From Oscillospiraceae bacterium (GTDB lineage Bacteria > Bacillota > Clostridia > Oscillospirales > Oscillospiraceae), in the NCBI GenBank assembly GCA_017416685.1, contig JAFQBN010000009.1, positions 1 to 41,676 of the forward strand: a stretch of 41,676 nucleotides of DNA, in the 5' to 3' direction. The number at the start of each line of letters is the position of its first letter. Within the stretch, counting starts at the first letter, position 1. The notes below the pieces were generated by a model. It did not search any database, had not been told where the DNA came from, and saw nothing but the letters and a program-made list of their open reading frames with translations. Made by a program: the position numbers and the translations under genes. Below, one piece after another: positions 1-6,577 of the stretch.

Positions 1-40
1 AATCCTCGTGTCGTTGGTTCGATTCCGACCGGAGGCACCA
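1..40 (+). tRNA. tRNA-Phe, 3' part only (cut by window edge)
   Basis: The window opens inside a tRNA. Visible parts are the 3' anticodon stem (TCCTC), a 5-base variable loop (GTGTC), a T arm (GTTGG-TTCGATT-CCGAC), the 3' acceptor strand CGGAGGC, discriminator A and an encoded CCA. The anticodon is outside the window. The run from the anticodon stem to the T arm closely resembles bacterial tRNA-Phe(GAA), and A73 fits Phe; this identity is an inference. Confidence 0.7.
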
Positions 41-50
41 ACAACAAAGT

Positions 51-77
51 CCCTGAGAGGGTCCTCCCCTTTCAGGG
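51..77 (+). other. Hairpin between tRNA genes
   Basis: An 11-bp stem with one G-T pair (51-61 with 67-77) and a 5-base loop lies between the first two tRNAs. No T-run follows, so it is not a terminator; a role in processing of the tRNA precursor is only a guess. Confidence 0.4.
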
Positions 78-83
78 CAAAAT

Positions 84-159
84 GCGAGTGTAGCTCATCT
101 GGTAGAGCGCCACCTTGCCAAGGTGGAGGTAGCGAGTTCGAGCCTCGTCACTCGCTCCA
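84..159 (+). tRNA. tRNA-Gly (anticodon GCC)
   Basis: A full 76-nt cloverleaf: acceptor GCGAGTG pairs with CACTCGC, D arm GCTC/GAGC, anticodon stem CCACC/GGTGG with loop TTGCCAA (anticodon GCC), variable loop AGGTA, T stem GCGAG/CTCGT, discriminator T and encoded CCA. Confidence 0.97.
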
Positions 160-188
160 TTTTTTTGGGGCGGAATACCGCTCCATGT

Positions 189-262
189 GGTGCCATAGCC
201 AAGTGGTAAGGCAGAGCTCTGCAAAAGCTCCACCCCCAGTTCAAATCTGGGTGGCACCTCCA
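189..262 (+). tRNA. tRNA-Cys (anticodon GCA)
   Basis: A full 74-nt cloverleaf: acceptor GGTGCCA pairs with TGGCACC, D arm GCC/GGC, anticodon stem GAGCT/AGCTC with loop CTGCAAA (anticodon GCA), T stem CCCAG/CTGGG, discriminator T (usual for Cys) and encoded CCA. It is the last tRNA of the cluster and is followed at once by a terminator. Confidence 0.97.
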
Positions 263-266
263 ATTA

Positions 267-298
267 ACTCCCGACTCATTCGAGTCGGGAGTTTTTGT
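267..298 (+). terminator. Intrinsic terminator of the tRNA cluster
   Basis: Stem ACTCCCGACTC with GAGTCGGGAGT, a short loop, then TTTTTGTT. Confidence 0.93.
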
Positions 299-317
299 TC
301 CTCTCTCACCTTTTCTC

Positions 318-346
318 TTGATATACCAACTGTTTGATGGTATACT
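318..346 (+). promoter_or_regulatory. Sigma-A promoter for the esterase gene
   Basis: -35 TTGATA (318-323), 17-bp spacer, -10 TATACT (341-346). The expected transcript start near 353 lies after an upstream in-frame start at 318 and so supports the ATG at 378. Confidence 0.85.
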
Positions 347-377
347 GATACCCGAACAATCAAGGAGGCGATTCGCT

Positions 378-1652
378 ATGACCGAAGTCAAAATAATTGC
401 CGGTGAACTGGTGGGTGTCAAGTATAAACCCGGTTTCAAATTCAACTTCACCCTCTCCGTTCCTCAGGTTGATGTAAAGGAATTCGCCCTGTTTCTGGAG
501 CATGACCGCCAGAACGATGCCAACCACAACGCCATGCTCACCCTGGCTGACGAAGGGAAGGCTCCCTACTGCATCTACGTTGGCATAAACCCCGGCAAGC
601 TGACCATGCCCGACGGAACCGTGCGTGGCATGCGCATGAACAGCTACGATCTGTTCGACCGGGAATACGCCGACTTTGTTGTGTATGAGTTGATTCCTTA
701 TATTACAAAGACCTACGAATTGAACCTTTCCACCTCCCCTGATATGCATATGATCAGCGGAGGCTCCTCCGGCGGCATCTCCTCCTTCGTGATGGCCTGG
801 TTCCACCCCGAATATTTCCGCCGGGTCTATATGTGCTCCCCCTCTTTCCTTGCCATGGGTCGGGGCAACGAGCTTCCCTACCTCATCCGCAAATACGAAA
901 CCAAGCCTCTGCGCATCTATCACGAGTCCTCGGAAAACGAGCCGAATGATTACTTCGGTTGGAGCCGCGGCATCGATGAAGAAACCGACAAGGGGCTGGT
1001 GTTTGCCGGCTATGATTACCGGTTCGCGCAGTTCAAGGGCGAGGGCCACAGCAGCCGTTACCGAAACCAGGCCGAGGCCTACCAGCGGTTTGAATGGCTC
1101 TGGAAGGACTATCAAACAAAGCCCATCACCGCACCCGCCAATTCTCCCCGGGTGAATCAGGTCATTCCCTTCGGCAGCCGTTGGGAACTGTGTGACGAAT
1201 TCCCTGTCAAAACCTCCCCGGAGGTCCCCACCGCAATCCGTACCTATGACCACATCCTCCCGTCCTTCGACAACCTGACATGGTACGCCGCAGACCGCGA
1301 CGATGACATAGTATATATGTATGTTGCGGACGATGCGCTCGCGGTCGAAAAGCGAATCCTCCACGCAACCCTCCACACCATCCCCAGAATTTACCCCAAG
1401 GGTGCCATCGCCATGGCCACCGACGCCGTCGACCGGCTCTATGTACTGACCGCCATCGGCGTTCAGTGTGTGCGCTCCTTCGGTCTGATCGACGTCATCC
1501 TCGACCTCCCCGATGACACCATGCCGATCGATATCGCCGTTACCGACGCTCTGTATGTAAAAACCGAGCGCGGCGTTTACCGCAGACCCCTGTGCCCGGA
1601 TTGCACCGATTTCGAGCATCCGACGAGAAAATATACCAGCTATTACGATTGA
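378..1652 (+). CDS. Putative esterase (Fes/esterase D type) with C-terminal SMP-30-like region
   Basis: The 424-residue protein belongs to the alpha/beta-hydrolase putative-esterase family. A GxSxG-type elbow (GGSSGG, nucleophile probably Ser131) and a likely catalytic His in GEGHSS (about His224) are visible; there is no signal peptide, so it is probably cytoplasmic. After about residue 260 the esterase fold is finished and the chain runs on through repeated strand-like segments (YVLTAIGVQCVRSFG) that recall SMP-30/gluconolactonase propellers, but it is too short for a full propeller. ATG 378 is chosen because AAGGAGG lies 9 bases upstream and the promoter excludes earlier starts. It is a one-gene unit between its own promoter and terminator. 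The substrate is unknown; a sugar ester or lactone is plausible. Confidence 0.8.
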   Translation: MTEVKIIAGELVGVKYKPGFKFNFTLSVPQVDVKEFALFLEHDRQNDANHNAMLTLADEGKAPYCIYVGINPGKLTMPDGTVRGMRMNSYDLFDREYADFVVYELIPYITKTYELNLSTSPDMHMISGGSSGGISSFVMAWFHPEYFRRVYMCSPSFLAMGRGNELPYLIRKYETKPLRIYHESSENEPNDYFGWSRGIDEETDKGLVFAGYDYRFAQFKGEGHSSRYRNQAEAYQRFEWLWKDYQTKPITAPANSPRVNQVIPFGSRWELCDEFPVKTSPEVPTAIRTYDHILPSFDNLTWYAADRDDDIVYMYVADDALAVEKRILHATLHTIPRIYPKGAIAMATDAVDRLYVLTAIGVQCVRSFGLIDVILDLPDDTMPIDIAVTDALYVKTERGVYRRPLCPDCTDFEHPTRKYTSYYD

Positions 1653-1662
1653 TGCTCCCACA

Positions 1663-1692
1663 ACATCCCGGCTCATGTGAGCCGGGATGTTT
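1663..1692 (+). terminator. Intrinsic terminator after the esterase gene
   Basis: A 12-bp stem (ACATCCCGGCTC with GAGCCGGGATGT) with loop ATGT; the T tract is short and A/T mixed. Confidence 0.85.
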
Positions 1693-1718
1693 CATAATAA
1701 ATATTTTTCATTTTCCTG

Positions 1719-1747
1719 TTGACAAAGCGCGCTCATACTGGTATACT
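1719..1747 (+). promoter_or_regulatory. Sigma-A promoter of infC-rpmI-rplT
   Basis: Consensus -35 TTGACA (1719-1724), 17-bp spacer, -10 TATACT (1742-1747). It gives a leader of about 150 bases before infC. Confidence 0.92.
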
Positions 1748-1825
1748 ACTCAAGCAAAACAAAGCAGGAACGGTCCCCGTCCTCACCCCAAGCCATTGGG
1801 CCCAAGGGTCAACATCGTATCTTCT

Positions 1826-1888
1826 CACCGGGTCACCGGTGGTAATTTCGTTGTGCGGGTGCCGTTTCGGCAGCCGCAATTATTTTTG
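1826..1888 (+). promoter_or_regulatory. Attenuating leader of the infC operon
   Basis: Two hairpins precede infC: CACCGG-GTCA-CCGGTG (1826-1841) and a GC-rich stem at 1855-1877 (GCGG.TGCCG with CGGCA.CCGC, one G-G mismatch) followed by AATTATTTTTG. The second has the form of an intrinsic terminator and sits directly upstream of the infC ribosome binding site. In other Firmicutes, ribosomal protein L20 represses this operon through its leader; that the same holds here is an inference. Confidence 0.7.
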
Positions 1889-1905
1889 TCTGGAGGTGCT
1901 TTCCC

Positions 1906-2436
1906 ATCGCTAACACAGATCATCAGCTCAACGAGGAAATCCGCGACAAGGAAGTTCGCCTGATCTCCGAAACCGGCGAGCAGCTGGGCATTATGTCCGC
2001 GCAGGACGCCCTGAAACTGGCCGAGGAGCAGGGTCTTGACCTGGTCAAGATCTCCCCCAACGCCGTTCCCCCTGTGTGCAAGGTCATGGACTACGGCAAG
2101 TTCCGTTTTGAACAGACCAAGCGCGAGAAAGAAGCACGTAAGAACCAGCGCGTGGTCGAGATCAAAGAAGTCCGCATGTCCCCCAGCATCGACGTGAACG
2201 ACTTCAATGTCAAGCTGCGTAGCGCCCAGAAGTTCCTGGGCGAGGGTAACCGTGTCAAGGTCACCGTCCGCTTCCGCGGCCGTGAGATGGCCCACACCGA
2301 GATCGGTCAGGACCTGCTGGTCAAGTTCGCCGAGGACTGCGGTGAGGTCGCCGTTCTGGACAAGGCCCCCAAGCTGGAAGGTCGGCATATGTCCATCTTC
2401 CTGTCCCCCAAGTCTGCGAAAGAAGCAAAAAAATAA
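1906..2436 (+). CDS. infC: Translation initiation factor IF-3
   Basis: IF-3 binds the 30S subunit, keeps it apart from 50S and checks the start codon-initiator tRNA pair. The 176-residue protein has the full family length only if it starts at the ATC codon at 1906, which follows GGAGG (1892-1896) by 9 bases and gives the conserved N terminus (IANTDHQLNEEIRDKEVRLI). The first ATG in frame (1993) would delete the start of the N-terminal domain. The C domain is intact (SPSIDVNDFNVKLR, VRFRGREM, EGRHMSIFLSP). Use of a rare AUU/AUC/AUA-type start is a known feature of infC and lets IF-3 repress its own translation. First gene of infC-rpmI-rplT. Confidence 0.97.
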   Translation: MANTDHQLNEEIRDKEVRLISETGEQLGIMSAQDALKLAEEQGLDLVKISPNAVPPVCKVMDYGKFRFEQTKREKEARKNQRVVEIKEVRMSPSIDVNDFNVKLRSAQKFLGEGNRVKVTVRFRGREMAHTEIGQDLLVKFAEDCGEVAVLDKAPKLEGRHMSIFLSPKSAKEAKK

Positions 2437-2454
2437 GAAAAGGAGTTTTCTGTT

Positions 2455-2658
2455 ATGCCCAAGATCAAGACTCATAGCGGCGCTAAGAAGCGCTTCTCCC
2501 TGACCAAGTCCGGCAAGGTCAAGCGTGCCCACGCCAACAAGCGTCACCTGCTGAACGGCCACGGCAAGACCACCAAGCTCAAGCGCGGTCTGCGCAAGGG
2601 CGCCTACGCTGACAAGACCAACGAGGCCGCTGTCAAGCGTCTGATTCTGTACAAGTAA
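2455..2658 (+). CDS. rpmI: 50S ribosomal protein L35
   Basis: A 67-residue, very basic protein with the L35 signature ([17 protein letters not shown] near the N terminus and [13 protein letters not shown] later). It is a late-assembling protein of the large subunit. An AAAAGGAG site precedes the ATG, and it lies 18 bases after infC and 22 before rplT, the standard Firmicutes order. Confidence 0.98.
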   Translation: MPKIKTHSGAKKRFSLTKSGKVKRAHANKRHLLNGHGKTTKLKRGLRKGAYADKTNEAAVKRLILYK

Positions 2659-2680
2659 GAGGAAAGGGAGGTAGACAACA

Positions 2681-3034
2681 ATGGCAAGAGTTAAGGGCGC
2701 GATGATGACGCGCAAGAGAAGAAACAAGATCCTGAAGCTGGCCAAGGGCTACTGGGGTTCCAAGTCCCGTCACTTCAAGATGGCCAATCAGGCTGTCATG
2801 AAGTCCCTGACCTACGCTTACACCGGCCGCAAGCTGAAGAAGCGCGACTTCCGTCAGCTGTGGATCACCCGCATCAGCGCCGGTGCCAAGATGAACGGTA
2901 TGAACTATTCCACCTTCATGAACGGTCTGAAGAAGTCCGGCATCGCCATCAACCGCAAGATGCTGGCCGAGCTGGCCGTCAACGACAAGGCTGCTTTCGC
3001 TCAGCTGGTCGAGACCGCCAAGAAGGCTCTGTAA
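2681..3034 (+). CDS. rplT: 50S ribosomal protein L20
   Basis: A 117-residue basic protein with the L20 N terminus ([19 protein letters not shown]) and the globular C domain ([19 protein letters not shown]). L20 is needed for early 50S assembly and in Bacillus-type bacteria is the repressor that acts on the leader of its own operon. Last gene of infC-rpmI-rplT; an AGGAAAGGGAGG-like site precedes the ATG and a strong terminator follows. Confidence 0.98.
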   Translation: MARVKGAMMTRKRRNKILKLAKGYWGSKSRHFKMANQAVMKSLTYAYTGRKLKKRDFRQLWITRISAGAKMNGMNYSTFMNGLKKSGIAINRKMLAELAVNDKAAFAQLVETAKKAL

Positions 3035-3050
3035 TTCATTCATCCATCCG

Positions 3051-3087
3051 AAACGCCCGTGTTCCAAATGGAACACGGGCGTTTTTT
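3051..3087 (+). terminator. Intrinsic terminator of infC-rpmI-rplT
   Basis: A 15-bp perfect stem (3051-3065 with 3070-3084), loop AAAT, and a run of six T. Confidence 0.96.
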
Positions 3088-3163
3088 GTCCTCTCCTCTG
3101 CCGTGCTTTTCTACTCCGTCTCCGCAATCTAGTTTTTATTATTATATTTGACAATATTTTATA

Positions 3164-3192
3164 TTGACATTCGCAATTTTTCAAAATATAAT
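3164..3192 (+). promoter_or_regulatory. Sigma-A promoter of the hemolysin III gene
   Basis: Perfect consensus: -35 TTGACA (3164-3169), 17-bp spacer, -10 TATAAT (3187-3192). It sits in an AT-rich gap and excludes start codons before about 3199. Confidence 0.93.
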
Positions 3193-3231
3193 ATGGTTTG
3201 TAAGATTTGTTTTTATCAAAAGGAGTCTCTT

Positions 3232-3936
3232 ATGAACCAGCCAAAAAGCCAACAGACATCTTCCCTTCACACTCCGGAAGTCTCAACATCCGGCAGGACC
3301 CCCTATGATGCTCTGCGTCCCTGGTCCGCTGTCACTCATGGGATCGGCGCGGTGCTGGCCGTTATCGGAACCATTCTTTTGCTGTGGGGCGCAAGTTTCC
3401 CCTTCGAGGTATTCGGTTTCGGCATTTACGGTTTTTCCATGATCGCCCTGTACACCGCCAGCACCCTGTATCACTGCCTGCGCACCTGCGTGGGCATGCG
3501 CCGCTTTCTGCGCAAGCTGGACCACAGCAGCATCTGCCTGCTCATCGCCGGCAGTTACACCCCCATCTGCCTGCTGACACTCTGGACCTGCTGCGGCCCG
3601 GCACTTCTGGCGGGCGTGTGGCTGTTCGCGCTGGCCGGCATCATTCTTTCTGTTGCGTGGATCTCCGCTCCCCGCTGGGTCAGCTCGGTCGTCTATCTGG
3701 CCATGGGCTGGCTGGTGATTTTCGCCATCAGGCCGCTCATCACGCTCATGGACCCTGCCGCCCTGTTCTGGCTGGTGCTGGGCGGAGTCCTCTACTCCGT
3801 GGGCGGCGTGCTGTACGCTTTGAAATGGCCGGGGAGAAACAACCCCCGCTTCGGCTGTCACGAAATTTTCCACATATTCATTCTGCTTGGTACCGTCTGT
3901 CAGTATATGACTATGTGGCTGCTGAAAACCGCATAA
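3232..3936 (+). CDS. trhA: Hemolysin III / TrhA family membrane protein
   Basis: A 234-residue integral membrane protein of the PAQR-like hemolysin III family. After a polar N terminus of about 35 residues come seven hydrophobic helices. Family motifs are visible: SAVTHGIGAVL, STLYHCLR, LDHSSICLLIAGSYTP and a final CHEIFHIFILLG, whose His/Asp residues form the putative zinc site. In Bacillus and E. coli, TrhA proteins help to keep membrane fluidity; the haemolysin name is historical. ATG 3232 is set by AAGGAG just upstream and by the promoter at 3164-3192. Single-gene unit with a terminator. Confidence 0.93.
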   Translation: MNQPKSQQTSSLHTPEVSTSGRTPYDALRPWSAVTHGIGAVLAVIGTILLLWGASFPFEVFGFGIYGFSMIALYTASTLYHCLRTCVGMRRFLRKLDHSSICLLIAGSYTPICLLTLWTCCGPALLAGVWLFALAGIILSVAWISAPRWVSSVVYLAMGWLVIFAIRPLITLMDPAALFWLVLGGVLYSVGGVLYALKWPGRNNPRFGCHEIFHIFILLGTVCQYMTMWLLKTA

Positions 3937-3940
3937 GAAA

Positions 3941-3970
3941 AAGCCTGCTGTTTCTACAGCAGGCTTTTTT
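3941..3970. terminator. Bidirectional terminator
   Basis: AAGCCTGCTG-TTTCTA-CAGCAGGCTT with T-runs on both strands ends the hemolysin III gene (plus) and the PAP2 gene (minus), which converge here. Confidence 0.93.
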
Positions 3971-3972
3971 GC

Positions 3973-4512
3973 TTAACCGAACTTCCGTCCGCCCAGCACC
4001 TTTCCCATGATCCACGCGGAGAACATGCCCACCAGCGCTCCGGCCAGCACATCCGTTGGGAAATGAACGCCCAAATACAGGCGGGACAGGCCCATCAGCA
4101 CCGCCACAAAGACAGCAAGCCTGCCCATCCATCGGCGGGGCAGCTGCCTGCGCCAGGTCCACGCCGCGGCAAAGGCGGCACAGGTGTGTCCGGAGGGGAA
4201 TGAGTGGACATCCCCCGGCACAACCATGTGCTTCAACCCTTCCACCACCAGCCACGGCCGGGTACGGTGGAGCAGCGGCTTGAGCAGGCCGTTACATAGC
4301 AGAAATCCCATGGCCAGTGCCGCAAGGCCCAGCGCCCCCGCCCGGCGTGTGCGGCGAAACAGCAGAAACACCGCGCACAGCACCAGCCACAGCATGCCGG
4401 CGTTGCCCAGTTTACTGAAAGCCACCACCGGGCCGTTCAGCCAGTCAAACCGCAGCCAGTTCTGAATCCAAAGCAATATGGGTCCTTCGTACTGCGACAG
4501 AAAACCAAACAT
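3973..4512 (-). CDS. PAP2-family membrane phosphatase
   Basis: A 179-residue membrane protein with the three phosphatase motifs of the PAP2 superfamily: KPLLHRTRP, PSGHTC (catalytic His) and SRLYLGVHFPTDV (nucleophile His and its Asp). About five to six hydrophobic helices are visible. Family members remove phosphate from lipid phosphates such as undecaprenyl pyrophosphate, phosphatidate or phosphatidylglycerol phosphate; which one is used here cannot be told from sequence, but recycling of the undecaprenyl carrier would fit the many envelope genes nearby. GGAGGAGG precedes the ATG. It diverges from the glycosyltransferase at 4679. Confidence 0.93.
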   Translation of the reverse strand: MFGFLSQYEGPILLWIQNWLRFDWLNGPVVAFSKLGNAGMLWLVLCAVFLLFRRTRRAGALGLAALAMGFLLCNGLLKPLLHRTRPWLVVEGLKHMVVPGDVHSFPSGHTCAAFAAAWTWRRQLPRRWMGRLAVFVAVLMGLSRLYLGVHFPTDVLAGALVGMFSAWIMGKVLGGRKFG

Positions 4513-4548
4513 TTTTACTGCCTCCTCCCGGGAATATTCGCCCCACTC

Positions 4549-4577
4549 TTGACCGCAGGGCCACGTGCGTTTATAAT
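4549..4577 (+). promoter_or_regulatory. Sigma-A promoter of the glycosyltransferase gene
   Basis: -35 TTGACC (4549-4554), 17-bp spacer, -10 TATAAT (4572-4577), with a second overlapping TATAAT at 4577-4582. The leader to the GTG start is about 95 bases, with no clear structure. Confidence 0.8.
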
Positions 4578-4678
4578 ATAATAGTGGTATTTTTGGACTT
4601 ACCTGTCTGTATCAGTATATCCTATTTTCGGATTTTGGACAAGCCTTGGCGGCTGTCTTTTTGTTGGGAGGTTTTTTT

Positions 4679-5770
4679 GTGAATTACATCGTCTGTCTGT
4701 CCTCCAAGCCCTGGAGCAGCATTCCCTCCCGCACCCAGCATCTGATGACCCGGATGAAGGGTGTCCATGTACTGTTTTTCCAACCCGCCGCCCACCGTCG
4801 GGACTCCGGCTGGCGCAAGCCCGGCCGCAAGGTTCGACCCGAGGTGACCGTCTACACCCTCCCCCCTCTCACCACCCGGGAAGAGCGGCTTCCGTTCTTT
4901 TTCCGCTGGGGTCAGCGCCGACAGGCCAAATATATTCAGCGCCAGCTGGACCGCCAGCGGGTACGCAACTATCTGCTTTGGACCACTTCCCCCATCCACG
5001 TCCACCTGCTGGACCGACTGTCCTACGATGCGCTGGTCTATGACTGTGACCGTGACTGGGCCGACCTGCCCGAACACTGGGAAGGCAGCCTTGCCAAGGC
5101 CGCCGACGTGGTCTTTGCCGCCTCCCCTAACCTGCTGGAACAGTTGTCTCCCTGCAGCAGCAATATCGCCCTGCTGCCCAACGGTGTGAACTACTCCCTG
5201 TTCTCCAACTCCGGCAGCGCCGCCTCCGCCCCCCTGCTCAGGGATGTGGACTCCCCCATCTTCTGCTGGTCGGGCGTCATTCACGAAGATCTGGACCTCT
5301 CTCCGGTGGTCTACGCCGCCGCCCAGCGCCCGGAGTGGACCTTCCTGCTGGTGGGCCGCACGGAGCAGGACAATTCGTTTTTGGAGCGGCTGCATCGCTT
5401 CCCCAACGTCATCTTCGCCGGTGAGCGCCCCCTGATGGAGCTGCCCGACTGGCTGGAGCGCAGCGACGTGTGCATCAATCTGCTGCGCCGGGATGCCCCG
5501 GACAGCGATATTATCCCCAGCCGCATCTACGAGTATCTGTCCACCGGCAAACCCGTAGTGTCCATGCTGTGGCCCGAACAGGTGGAACAGTTTCCCGACG
5601 TGGTCTACGCCGCATACACGGAACAGGCATTTGTCGAACTGTGTCAACGCGCTTTGGACGAGGACCGCTCCTGGGTGGCCGACCGCCGCCGCGCTTACGG
5701 TGAGGAGGCCTCCTGGCCCAAACGCGCACAGACCGTTCTGCAGCTGCTGCACACCACCGGCCTGTTGTGA
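4679..5770 (+). CDS. Glycosyltransferase, GT-B fold (TuaH-like)
   Basis: A 363-residue soluble GT-B glycosyltransferase. The N-terminal half has the acceptor domain with the DYDCDRDWADLP-type region seen in TuaH-like enzymes (here ALVYDCDRDWADLP); the C-terminal half has LPNGVNYSLF, VGVIHEDLDL-like WSGVIHEDLD, VFAGERPLMELPDWL and the donor-binding SRIYEYLSTGKPVV. Start GTG 4679 is preferred to a TTG 33 bases upstream because GGGAGG ends 7 bases before it. TuaH-type enzymes take part in cell-wall polysaccharide synthesis; the sugar and acceptor here are unknown. It stands alone, with no terminator seen directly after its stop. Confidence 0.88.
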   Translation: MNYIVCLSSKPWSSIPSRTQHLMTRMKGVHVLFFQPAAHRRDSGWRKPGRKVRPEVTVYTLPPLTTREERLPFFFRWGQRRQAKYIQRQLDRQRVRNYLLWTTSPIHVHLLDRLSYDALVYDCDRDWADLPEHWEGSLAKAADVVFAASPNLLEQLSPCSSNIALLPNGVNYSLFSNSGSAASAPLLRDVDSPIFCWSGVIHEDLDLSPVVYAAAQRPEWTFLLVGRTEQDNSFLERLHRFPNVIFAGERPLMELPDWLERSDVCINLLRRDAPDSDIIPSRIYEYLSTGKPVVSMLWPEQVEQFPDVVYAAYTEQAFVELCQRALDEDRSWVADRRRAYGEEASWPKRAQTVLQLLHTTGLL

Positions 5771-5836
5771 GTTTCACCATGCCCTGCCCCAAATTTTGCC
5801 CCTCCTTGTTCAAGCCTACGAAATTTCGTTCTGCCC

Positions 5837-5865
5837 TTGCAAATTTGCACTTTTTTCGATAAAAT
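5837..5865 (+). promoter_or_regulatory. Promoter of the purine cluster
   Basis: -35 TTGCAA (5837-5842), 17-bp spacer, -10 TAAAAT (5860-5865). Transcription would start near 5872, 26 bases before the leader-peptide ATG. Confidence 0.75.
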
Positions 5866-5897
5866 AAGTATCAAGTTATGATGAGGAGGCCGACCGC

Positions 5898-5969
5898 ATG
5901 ACAGTTACGTTTTCCTGTATGAACTGCCTGTCCGCCTGCGGTCTCTTTGCGCCTAAAATCGCTGTGTAA
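5898..5969 (+). CDS. Putative 23-residue Cys-rich leader peptide of the purine operon
   Basis: A short frame with a strong ribosome binding site (GAGGAGG at 5883-5889) and an ATG at 5898. It encodes 23 residues with a CxxCxxxC pattern (CMNCLSAC) and stops at 5967-5969, five bases before the terminator stem. Position between promoter and terminator is that of a leader peptide. Bases 5928-5935 (codons Leu-Ser-Ala) are perfectly complementary to 5991-5998, the 3' arm of the terminator, so ribosome position could decide whether the terminator forms. Function is inferred; it could also be a small protein in its own right. Confidence 0.6.
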   Translation: MTVTFSCMNCLSACGLFAPKIAV

Positions 5970-5973
5970 CCTT

Positions 5974-6010
5974 CGGCTGTCCGCACCCCTGCGGACAGCC
6001 GGTTTTATTT
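5974..6010 (+). terminator. Attenuator terminator before purE
   Basis: A 12-bp perfect stem (5974-5985 with 5990-6001), loop CCCC, then GTTTTATTTT. It lies 28 bases before purE and downstream of the operon promoter, so purE needs read-through or a promoter that is not visible. Confidence 0.9.
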
Positions 6011-6037
6011 TCACAGCTCTGCCATGGAGGTATGATT

Positions 6038-6535
6038 ATGAACAAAAAAGTCGCTGTTATCATGGGTTCCGACTCCGACTGGCCCGTGGTAAAGGCCGCC
6101 TGCACCCAGCTGGAGCAGTTCGGCATCCCCTTTGAGGCGCACATCCTCAGCGCCCACCGCACCCCTGCTGCCGCGGCTGAGTTCGCCAAGAATGCCCGTG
6201 CCAATGGCTTCGGCGTGCTGATTTGCGCCGCCGGTATGGCCGCCCATCTGGCCGGTGCCTTCGCCGGCAACTCCACCCTGCCCGTCATCGGCATCCCCAT
6301 GAAGGGCGGCGCTGTGGACGGTCTGGACGCCCTGCTGGCCACCGTCCAGATGCCCAGCGGTATCCCCGTGGCTACCGTGGCCATCAACGGTGCAAAGAAC
6401 GCCGCTGTACTGGCCGCCCAGATGCTTTCCATCTACGATGACGAGCTGGCCGCCAGACTGGATGCCGCCCGCGTCGATATGGCCAAGCAGATCGCAGAAA
6501 AAGAAGCAAAGCTTCAGGCCGAGCTGAACGGCTGA
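6038..6535 (+). CDS. purE: 5-(carboxyamino)imidazole ribonucleotide mutase / AIR carboxylase
   Basis: A 165-residue PurE of de novo purine synthesis; it forms CAIR. Motifs seen: MGSDSDWPVV, LSAHRTPAAAAEF with the catalytic His, AAGMAAHLAG, and VQMPSGIPVATVAINGAKNA. ATG 6038 is chosen because GGAGG (6026-6030) lies 7 bases upstream; the ATG at 6032 would be only one base away. The usual partner gene purK is not in the window, so whether this is a class I mutase that uses N5-CAIR or a class II carboxylase that uses AIR and CO2 is open. First enzyme gene after the attenuator. Confidence 0.96.
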   Translation: MNKKVAVIMGSDSDWPVVKAACTQLEQFGIPFEAHILSAHRTPAAAAEFAKNARANGFGVLICAAGMAAHLAGAFAGNSTLPVIGIPMKGGAVDGLDALLATVQMPSGIPVATVAINGAKNAAVLAAQMLSIYDDELAARLDAARVDMAKQIAEKEAKLQAELNG

Positions 6536-6577
6536 ACCTATCAACATTTGCAAATCAAATTTCGGGAGGAATTATTT

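Noticed and set aside
1-40. tRNA-Asn as identity of the first, partial tRNA
   Set aside because: The variable and T arms fit Asn partly, but the discriminator is A where Asn tRNAs usually have G, and the whole 3' part fits tRNA-Phe better.
318-377. Upstream ATG at 318 as start of the esterase gene
   Set aside because: It lies in the -35 box of the promoter and has no ribosome binding site; ATG 378 has AAGGAGG at good spacing.
5898-5969. The 23-residue peptide as a metal-binding or toxin-type small protein
   Set aside because: The Cys pattern allows it, but the place between promoter and attenuator is better explained as a leader peptide; kept only as an alternative.
5866-6037. Guanine/purine riboswitch before purE
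   Set aside because: The conserved core of the purine riboswitch junction is not seen; a short frame and a terminator are present instead.
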